Origin: Archangium gephyra
GTDB lineage: Bacteria; Myxococcota; Myxococcia; Myxococcales; Myxococcaceae
NCBI GenBank assembly: GCA_003243425.1
Contig: QFQP01000023.1
Coordinates: forward strand, 62,001 to 126,000
Direction: 5' to 3'
Length of the DNA stretch: 64,000 nt
This document shows positions 58,274 to 64,000 of the stretch, piece after piece. Below the pieces are notes generated by a model. That model had not been told where the DNA came from. It made no database searches and saw nothing but the letters and a program-made list of their open reading frames with translations. The position numbers and the translations under genes were made by a program. Numbering within the stretch: position 1 is the first letter of the stretch; each line of letters begins with the position of its first letter.

Positions 58274-58730
58274 CGAGGGCCTCCTTGATGTAGTCGTCGA
58301 CGTTGTCGGGTGAGAAGACGTTGAGGCTGCCGGTGGCGATCACCGCGCCGTCACGGAAGATGGAGCAGACGAACACCGCAAGGCCCTGCTCGCTGACGAT
58401 CTCCAGCCTGGCGTCGATCTCGAGGCGGGTACCGACGGGAATGAAGGGCGTCTGAATCTCGAACCTGCGGGTGCCGAGGAGGAAGCCCAGCTGCACCTCC
58501 TGCTTGCGCTCGAGGCGGCGCAGCCCAGCCCAACACGCGACGCACTGGGCCATCAGCTCGACGCAAACCCACCCCGGCAGACCGTCGTCGGTGCAGAAGA
58601 TCTGCTCGCGGCGAACGGTGGCATCGACACGCACATATTCCGAGGTGTCTTCGAGCAGGGAATCGATGAGCAGCATCGAAGCGCGATGCGGCACCAGGTC
58701 TGTGACGGGCCCGTGAAACGTACGCGGCAT
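58266..58730 (-). CDS. Hotdog-fold 3-hydroxyacyl-ACP dehydratase (ApeP-like)
   Basis: A 154-residue protein from ATG 58730 with FabA/FabZ-type features: DLVPHRASMLLIDSL (His15) and LPGWVCVELMAQCVACWAGL (Glu58, on the central helix). ApeP in aryl polyene pathways dehydrates 3-hydroxyacyl-ACP and works with ApeI. Here a second hotdog domain is fused to the ligase, so the pair is split over two loci. The C-terminus DNVDDYIKEALGA is Asp/Glu-rich. Confidence 0.83.
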   Translation of the reverse strand: MPRTFHGPVTDLVPHRASMLLIDSLLEDTSEYVRVDATVRREQIFCTDDGLPGWVCVELMAQCVACWAGLRRLERKQEVQLGFLLGTRRFEIQTPFIPVGTRLEIDARLEIVSEQGLAVFVCSIFRDGAVIATGSLNVFSPDNVDDYIKEALGA

Positions 58731-58735
58731 GGCGG

Positions 58736-59905
58736 TCAGTCACGTACCAAGACCAGCGCCGCGTTGCTTCCTCCGAATGCAAACGAGTTGCTCAAAACGG
58801 CCCTGGGCCGCCCGGTCTCTCCGGGCGTCACGAGGCGAATCTGCGGGAGCTCCAGCTCGCGTTCGCCGTCGAACCAGTGGGGAGGCAGGCGCCCTGCGTC
58901 GTCGTTGAGCGCCAGCCATGAAATCGCCGCCTCGAGGGCCCCGGCGGCCCCGAGCGTGTGGCCGGTCATCGGCTTGGTCGAGCTGCACGCGACCTCGAGG
59001 CCGAGCACCGTGCTCACCGCGCGGCTCTCCATGGCGTCGTTGAGCGGCGTGGCGGTGCCGTGCAGGTTCACGTAACCGATGTCGGCGGCTTTCAGTTGCG
59101 CGCGAGCCAGGGCCTGCCGCATGGCCTCGATGGCGCCCCGGCCCGACGGCTCCGGCGCCGACAGGTGGTGCGCGTCAGACGTCTCGCCCCAGCCCGCGAG
59201 CCGAACGCCGCTGCCGTCACGCGTCACGAGGAACAGCGCCGCCGCTTCGCCGATGTTGATGCCGTTGCGGTTCTTGCTGAACGGGTTGCAGCGCGCGGCG
59301 CTCACCGACTCCAGGGCGCTGAAGCCGGCGATGGTGAAGCGGCACAGCGAGTCGACGCCACCGGCGATGACCGCGTCGACCAGCCCGGCCTCGAGCCAGC
59401 GCGCCGCCGACGCGAGTGACTTCGCGCTCGAGCTGCACGCGGTGCTGATGACCGCCGTCGGGCCGCGCAGCCCCAGCGTCGTCGCCACGTAGCGCGCCGG
59501 CGAACCGAGCTCCTGCTTCAGGTACGTGTATTCGGGCGGGATCGAACCGGTCTTCACCAGCGCATCGACCGCGAGCTCCGACTCACCGATTCCGGAGGTC
59601 GAGGTGCCCAGCACCACGCCCACGCGCTCGCTGCCGAAGCGTGAGATGGCGTCGAGAATCGGTTGCTTGATTTGCAACAACGCGAGTTCGAGGAGCGCAT
59701 TGTTGCGACTTCGCAGATCTTCGGGAACGTGCGCGAGCGAGGGCAGCGCGCCGGAGAACTGACCGAGCGCGAGCGGCCGTTCGGCCGAGAAGAAGTCCGT
59801 GGTCTGGACGCCACCGACCTGCGGCGCGAACAACGCGTCACGAACGACCGCCGTGTTCTCACCGAGCGCACACACCACTGCAGGAGCTGAAAGAAATGCC
59901 GTCAC
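58736..59905 (-). CDS. Beta-ketoacyl-ACP synthase of the aryl polyene cluster, second
   Basis: A 389-residue ketosynthase from GTG 59905 (GTGA overlap). Catalytic residues: Cys157 in ISTACSSSAKSLASA, His282 in NLHGTATPLND and His316 in MTGHTLGAAGALEAA. The end SNSFAFGGSNAALVL is usual. It differs from the first KS in the loop around residues 60-130. It probably accepts the starter or pairs with the short chain-length factor. It lies 5 nt upstream of the dehydratase gene. Confidence 0.9.
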   Translation of the reverse strand: MTAFLSAPAVVCALGENTAVVRDALFAPQVGGVQTTDFFSAERPLALGQFSGALPSLAHVPEDLRSRNNALLELALLQIKQPILDAISRFGSERVGVVLGTSTSGIGESELAVDALVKTGSIPPEYTYLKQELGSPARYVATTLGLRGPTAVISTACSSSAKSLASAARWLEAGLVDAVIAGGVDSLCRFTIAGFSALESVSAARCNPFSKNRNGINIGEAAALFLVTRDGSGVRLAGWGETSDAHHLSAPEPSGRGAIEAMRQALARAQLKAADIGYVNLHGTATPLNDAMESRAVSTVLGLEVACSSTKPMTGHTLGAAGALEAAISWLALNDDAGRLPPHWFDGERELELPQIRLVTPGETGRPRAVLSNSFAFGGSNAALVLVRD

Positions 59906-60438
59906 AGGGCCTCCGCCGAATCGATCTCCAGCGCGTAGCCATAACGATGTTGCGTGAGCACGACACGGGCGCGGCCTTCGGTCCAGGTGACGGTGACGAA
60001 GGGCTGCCCGTCTTTGAGCAGCACGCGCTGGCCCGGGGTCTCGGTCAGGCTGAAGCCGGCGGGCAACGCCGCGCGCACCGCTTCTTCGGGCCACCAGGCG
60101 AGTTGCACGTCGGTGATGATGCGCTCGGCGGTCACCACCGGCGGCACGTGCGTCGACACGCGAGACTCGAACTTCGCACCGTCCCACGTGAGCGTGCCGA
60201 GCGTCTGGCCCATGGCGATGAGCGCCACGCGCACTTCGGAGGCGTCGACTTCCAACAGCGCGTCGAAGCTCTTGCGATCGCCGTCGCGCACCATGGTGAT
60301 GCGCTGGTTGAGCGAGACCTCACGCCCGAGGCTCGCCGGCGAGAGCTTCAGCAGAAATTCGGGCGCAGGCGGCGGCTGCCGGGGCGTGGTTGCGCAGGCC
60401 GAAACGACCAGCGCCAGCAGCGTCAGGACGGCGCGCAA
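59902..60438 (-). CDS. DUF3261-type lipoprotein of the aryl polyene cluster
   Basis: A 178-residue lipoprotein. The start is inferred at TTG 60438, giving MRAVLTLLALVVSAC with the lipobox Cys at 15, and overlapping the FAD enzyme gene by 16 nt. The mature domain is beta-rich (LNQRITMVRDGDRKSF, VRVALIAMGQTLGTLTW, LTQHRYGYALEID), similar to DUF3261 lipoproteins (ApeN in APE clusters as recalled). It is thought to help insert or receive the pigment at the outer membrane. Confidence 0.75.
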   Translation of the reverse strand: MRAVLTLLALVVSACATTPRQPPPAPEFLLKLSPASLGREVSLNQRITMVRDGDRKSFDALLEVDASEVRVALIAMGQTLGTLTWDGAKFESRVSTHVPPVVTAERIITDVQLAWWPEEAVRAALPAGFSLTETPGQRVLLKDGQPFVTVTWTEGRARVVLTQHRYGYALEIDSAEAL

Positions 60439-61658
60439 ATCTGCTCCAGCACGGACACGCGTCTGGGCTCGGCGACGAAGGGGTTTTTCTTGTTCCATGC
60501 GTAGCCCGCGAGAATGGCGCAGATCTTCTTGCGAATCTCGGGGTCTGGCGTGGGGTGGAAGATGATGTTCTGGAAGCCGCCGCGGTACCACGCCTCGACG
60601 AACGCGCGGAACGCGTCGACGCCGTCCTTGAGCGGAGTGGCGTAGTCTTTCTGCCAGTCGACCGTCTCGCCGTTGAGCTGGCGATGGAGCGCGCGGGTGG
60701 CGAGGCTCGACGAGGTCATGGCGATGGTCACGCCCGACGAGAACACCGGGTCGAGGAACTCGCCCGCGTTGCCCAGCAGCGCGAAGCCTTCACCGCACAG
60801 CCGCTTCACGTTCGACGCGTAGCCACGCAGCGTGCGGGCCGGCGTGTCCCAGTTCGCGTTCTTGAGCAGGCGATGGAGCCCGGGGTCCTCATTGGCGAGC
60901 GTCTGGAGCTTCTGCATCTCGTCGCCGGGAATGGTGTCGAGGAACTTCGCTTCGGCGACCACGCCCAGCGAGCAGCGACCGTCAGAGAAGGGAATGAGCC
61001 AGAACCACACGTCGACGTGCTTCGGGTGCACGACGATGCGGATCTTCTCGCGGTCGAAACCTTCTTTGGGGCCGATGCGATCTTCGACGTGCGTGAAGAA
61101 CGCCTGCCGCACGGGGAAGTTCGACGGCTGCTCGAGGTCGAGCAACCGCGGCAGCAGGCGCGCGAAGCCGGACGCATCGAGGATGAACTTCGTCTCGACG
61201 CGGAAGACCTCACCGGTCTCGAGGTTCTTCACGGTGAGCGCGGGGCTGGCGCCGACTTCGACGGCGGTGACCTCGTGGCGGTAGCGAACGTCGGCGCCCA
61301 TGCGAGAGGCCGCGTCGGCGAGCACCTTGTCGAACTTCGCGCGCTGCACCTGGTACGTGGTGCCCCAGCCGTCGCCGAACTTGTCGCGGAAGTCGAACGA
61401 GGTGTAGCGCTCTTCGCCCCACGTGAAGACCGCGCCGTTCTTGAACTGAAAGCCGGCTTCGACGACGTCGCGGAGCATTCCGGCCTCTTCGACGTACTGC
61501 ATGATCTGCGGGAGCATGCTCTCGCCGATCGAGAAGCGCGGGAACGTCTCGCGCTCCAGCACCAGCACCTGGCGGCCCTGCTGCCGCAACATGCCGGCAG
61601 CGATAGAACCTGAAGGACCAGCTCCGGTGACGACGACTTCGGCTTGTTCGACGCGCAT
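60423..61658 (-). CDS. Flavin-dependent halogenase-like oxidoreductase
   Basis: A 411-residue FAD protein from ATG 61658. FAD motif GAGPSGSIAAGML (12-24), then ERETFPRFSIGESMLP, typical of halogenase and geranylgeranyl-reductase-like enzymes. WFWLIPF at 218-224 fits the W-x-W-x-I-P motif of flavin-dependent halogenases. Lys73 in GFQFKNGAVF occupies the usual position of the catalytic lysine (inference). It heads the ketosynthase operon. If active it could halogenate the aryl head group, as in xanthomonadin-type pigments; alternatively it could be a polyene reductase. Confidence 0.72.
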   Translation of the reverse strand: MRVEQAEVVVTGAGPSGSIAAGMLRQQGRQVLVLERETFPRFSIGESMLPQIMQYVEEAGMLRDVVEAGFQFKNGAVFTWGEERYTSFDFRDKFGDGWGTTYQVQRAKFDKVLADAASRMGADVRYRHEVTAVEVGASPALTVKNLETGEVFRVETKFILDASGFARLLPRLLDLEQPSNFPVRQAFFTHVEDRIGPKEGFDREKIRIVVHPKHVDVWFWLIPFSDGRCSLGVVAEAKFLDTIPGDEMQKLQTLANEDPGLHRLLKNANWDTPARTLRGYASNVKRLCGEGFALLGNAGEFLDPVFSSGVTIAMTSSSLATRALHRQLNGETVDWQKDYATPLKDGVDAFRAFVEAWYRGGFQNIIFHPTPDPEIRKKICAILAGYAWNKKNPFVAEPRRVSVLEQICAPS

Positions 61659-61735
61659 GATGTGAGGCTCCCCGCGGTGCGCGCGCTCAATACACAACGC
61701 TCCCGTCGGGATCCAAGACCGCGTACGGTGCGCGC

Positions 61736-62548
61736 ATGCTCGCTGCCGTTCTTGCGCTCGCATTGAGCCAAAATGCCCCGACCGTTCCCCACCCGCTGAA
61801 GTGGGAGCCCCGGGTCGACATTCCGGTCACCACGGCGCTCGTCGGCGGCTGGGTGTTGTCGGAGTTCGCGTTCAAGAAGCAGCTGGGCGCGCCGGCCTGC
61901 CGGTGGTGCGAGACGAACGGGTTCGATCTCGGGGTGCGCAGCCTCTTCAACCCGTCGATGCAGCCGAGCCCCGACGGCATCACCGCGCCGCACGTGGCCA
62001 GCAACCTGGTGGGCTTCGTGTCGTTGCCCATACTCATGGTGGGCCTCGACGCGCTGTTCTCGTGGCGCGAAGGCGGCAGCATCGAGACGTTTCTGGTCGA
62101 CGTGTTGATCGTGCTGGAGACCACGTTTTCGGCGCTGGCGGTGAACCAGTTCGTGAAGTTCGCAGTGGGTCGTGGGCGGCCCTACACCGTCGGCGCGAGC
62201 GACGAGATCTACGCCAGCGGTCACGACGTGGCCGACAACAACCTCTCGTTCTTCAGCGGGCACGCGACTTTCACCTTCGCGCTGGCGTCTTCGGCGGCCA
62301 CGGTGGCCACGCTGCGCGGCTACAAGTTCGCGTGGCTGATGTGGGCCGTCGGCATTCCGCTCGCCACGGCGACGTCGATTCTGCGGCTCGCGGCCGACAA
62401 GCACTGGACCACCGACATTCTGCTCGGCAGCGCGTTCGGTCTGGCGGCGGGCATCTTGATGCCGACGTTCCTCCATGGCCGCGTGGGCCCGGTCGAAGCG
62501 CGGATCGCGCCGATGCCGAACGGGCTGGCAGTCACCGGCCGCTTCTGA
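61736..62548 (+). CDS. PAP2-family membrane phosphatase
   Basis: A 270-residue protein with a short hydrophobic start and about six transmembrane segments. The PAP2 signature is present in order: KFAVGRGRP, SFFSGHATFTFA, and SILRLAADKHWTTDILLGSAFG, where the usual S-R is S-I-L-R-L. Together these hold the acid-phosphatase residues (Lys, Arg, His, His, Asp). It could dephosphorylate undecaprenyl or phosphatidyl phosphates. It is divergent from the halogenase-like gene across 77 bp and followed by lspA 3 nt later. Confidence 0.84.
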   Translation: MLAAVLALALSQNAPTVPHPLKWEPRVDIPVTTALVGGWVLSEFAFKKQLGAPACRWCETNGFDLGVRSLFNPSMQPSPDGITAPHVASNLVGFVSLPILMVGLDALFSWREGGSIETFLVDVLIVLETTFSALAVNQFVKFAVGRGRPYTVGASDEIYASGHDVADNNLSFFSGHATFTFALASSAATVATLRGYKFAWLMWAVGIPLATATSILRLAADKHWTTDILLGSAFGLAAGILMPTFLHGRVGPVEARIAPMPNGLAVTGRF

Positions 62549-62551
62549 CAA

Positions 62552-63088
62552 GTGGCCGAGCTGATGTTTCTCCGACGACTCGGCATCTTCCTTGCGGTCT
62601 TCATCGGTCAGCTGGTGGTCGACCAGTGGACCAAGCAGCTGGCGACGGCGCACCTCAAGGGCGTGCCGCGCAAGTCGTGGCTGGGTGACGTGTTCCGGCT
62701 CGAGTACGCGACCAACGAAGGTGCGTTTCTGTCGCTGGGCGCGAACCTGCCGCCGAACGCGCGCTACTGGGTGCTGACCATCGGCGTGGGGTTGTTGCTG
62801 CTCGCGCTGTGCATCTACGCGCTGGTGAGCAAGAAGCTCGCGCTCACGGAAGTCGCCGGCTACTCGCTCATCGCGTCGGGCGGGTTTTCGAACTGGGTCG
62901 ACCGCGCGCGCTTCGACGGCAGCGTGGTGGACTTCATGAACATGGGCCTCGGGTCGCTCCGCACCGGCGTGTTCAACGTCGCCGACCTCGCGATCATCGC
63001 GGGCATCGTGGTGCTGTTCATCTACGGCGCGAAAGAAGAGAAGAAGCGGAAGCTCGCCGAGCAGGCCGCCGCCAAGCCGCAGAGCTGA
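62552..63088 (+). CDS. lspA: Lipoprotein signal peptidase
   Basis: A 178-residue signal peptidase II with four transmembrane segments. The conserved motifs are D-Q in VVDQWTKQLA, NEGAFLSLGA, GGFSNWVDRARF with a catalytic Asp, and FNVADLAIIAG with the second Asp. GTG 62552 was used; ATG 62564 would remove four residues. LspA cleaves lipid-modified prolipoproteins at the inner membrane. Coupled by 3 nt to the PAP2 gene. A second lspA elsewhere is likely in such genomes. Confidence 0.93.
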   Translation: MAELMFLRRLGIFLAVFIGQLVVDQWTKQLATAHLKGVPRKSWLGDVFRLEYATNEGAFLSLGANLPPNARYWVLTIGVGLLLLALCIYALVSKKLALTEVAGYSLIASGGFSNWVDRARFDGSVVDFMNMGLGSLRTGVFNVADLAIIAGIVVLFIYGAKEEKKRKLAEQAAAKPQS

Positions 63089-63139
63089 AGCGGTGTGAGC
63101 TGATGTCGGTGCGCACACGCGGCGCGCGCCTTTGTCCCT

Positions 63140-64000
63140 TCATTTTGTCGCTGCACTGAAGGTGTCGTGCGCTGCGCGACCTACATCGCACGGTGCGCGG
63201 CTCTCGTCGGACGGTGCGCGGATCTCGTCGGACGGTGCGCGGCTCTCGTCTGGCGGTGCGCGCTTCTCGTCGGACGGTGTGCGCTTCTCGTCGGACGGTG
63301 TGCGCTTCTCGTCGGACGGTGCGCGCTTCTCGGCCGACGGTGCGCGCTTCTCGTCAGACGGTGTGCGCTTCTCGTCGACTGCAGCGTGCTTCTCGTCGAC
63401 CGCAGCGTGCTTCTCGTCGGACGGTGCCTGCTTCTCGTCGAATGCAGCGTGCTTCTCGTCGACTGCAGCGCGCTCCTCGTCGGACGGTCCACGCTTCTCG
63501 TTGACCGCAGCATGCTCATCGTCCACCGCAGCGTGCTTCCCATCGACCGCAGCGCGCTTTCTCGTCGGACGGTGCCTGCTTCTCATCGACCGCAGCGAGC
63601 TTCTCGTCGACCGCAGCGTGCTTCTCGTCGACCGCAGCGTGCTTCTCGTCGACCGCAGCGCGCTCCTCGTGGGACGGCGCCCGCTTCCCGTCGACTGCAG
63701 CGTGCTTCTCGTCGACCGCAGCGAGCTTCTCGTCAGACGGTGTGCGCTTCTCGTCGGACGGTGCGCGCTTCTCGTCGACCGCCGAGTGCTTCTCGTCGAC
63801 CGCCGAGTGCTTCTCGTCGACCGCCGAGTGCTTCTCGTCGACCGCGTCGACCGCCGCGTGCTTCTCCTCGACGGTGCGTGCTTCTCGTCGACTGCAGCGT
63901 GCTTCTCCTCGACCACAGCGCAATTCACGCAGCACCGCGCGTTCGTCATCGAACGACGCGTCATCCTCAAGAGCGGTGCGACCTACTCGTCTTCCGACGC
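63140..64000 (-). pseudogene. Frame-disrupted heptapeptide-repeat protein gene
   Basis: On the minus strand the 21-bp repeats encode heptapeptides such as AAVDEKH and APSDEKR. The repeat-coding phase changes at least twice: a 20-nt unit at 63861-63880 and an extra T near 63558-63560 restore each other, so the array is read in one frame to 63935-63560 and in another to the end at 63140. A further change near 63895 is likely. The C-terminus is non-repetitive (DVGRAAHDTFSAATK). Upstream frame choice at 63925-64000 is uncertain. A broken gene, sequencing error or frameshift-regulated repeat protein are possible. Confidence 0.45.
63181..63920. repeat. Array of about 35 tandem 21-bp repeats
   Basis: Two related unit types alternate in blocks. 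On the plus strand one type reads CGTCGGACGGTGCGCGCTTC and the other CGTCGACCGCAGCGTGCTTC, each continuing with one more T. Blocks at 63181-63380 are mostly of the first type and those after about 63380 mostly of the second, with interspersed copies. A 9-bp insertion occurs near 63846. Units are contiguous with no spacers. Confidence 0.85.

Noticed and set aside
43123..61658. Flexirubin (dialkylresorcinol) cluster
   Set aside because: No DarA/DarB-like aromatase or KAS III-type gene was found, so only the polyene part is supported.
63181..63920. Possible CRISPR array from regular repeats
   Set aside because: Units are 21 bp, contiguous, in two related types, with no unique spacers, and they encode heptapeptides.

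Overview
The window looks like a chromosomal segment of a myxobacterium or close relative (Myxococcota). The basis is high GC with strong G/C third-position preference, many GTG starts, secreted or lipoproteins whose N-termini carry Asp-Ala-Gly-rich linkers, paired PilT-type ATPases, FHA, HPt, VIT-VWA and DUF1003 signalling proteins, and myxobacterial-style TonB-dependent receptors. No rRNA, tRNA, insertion sequence, prophage or CRISPR array was seen. The taxonomic call is inference from gene content.

Layout. 1-7.7 kb: a YcaO protein cut by the window edge, an outer-membrane-like protein and a membrane protein (minus strand), then a tightly overlapped plus-strand set of TadE/TadG/Flp-type pilin-like proteins. 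7.7-15.3 kb: an FHA membrane protein, an esterase, a lipoprotein, a DUF1624-type acyltransferase, and a minus-strand operon of two PilT-like ATPases plus glutathione peroxidase. 15.4-21.9 kb: an ABC exporter, an HPt protein, a cyclic-nucleotide/DUF1003 protein, and a VIT-VWA / sigma factor / small protein operon. 21.9-27.6 kb: a DprE2/DprE1-like pair, a lipase maturation factor homologue, two small proteins and purA. 27.6-37.1 kb: an AddA/AddB-like helicase-nuclease pair, a HelD-like helicase and a Uma2 nuclease-fold protein. 37.1-43.1 kb: a cysteine-rich repeat lipoprotein, an ArsR/AHSA1 pair, a structured non-coding stretch, two further proteins and a MazF-like toxin.

43.1-61.7 kb is the main biosynthetic locus, a type II polyketide (aryl polyene, APE) cluster. 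It has two catalytic ketosynthases, a truncated ketosynthase-like chain-length-factor protein, a ketoreductase, a dehydratase, an acyl-activating enzyme fused to a second hotdog domain, two ACPs, an acyltransferase, a thioesterase, a glycosyltransferase, and a LolA / MMPL / DUF3261 / COG4648 export set. Two additions stand out: a divergently transcribed MIO aromatic amino acid ammonia-lyase, predicted to make a cinnamate/coumarate starter, and a flavin-dependent halogenase-like enzyme. A TonB-dependent receptor with an N-terminal TonB-like domain and a CBS protein are embedded in the locus. Start/stop overlaps of 4 nt occur at most junctions of both minus-strand operons, suggesting translational coupling. 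The likely product is an outer-membrane aryl polyene pigment, possibly halogenated.

61.7-64 kb: a PAP2 phosphatase, lspA, and a roughly 740-bp array of 21-bp repeats encoding heptapeptides, whose reading frame is broken by compensating indels.
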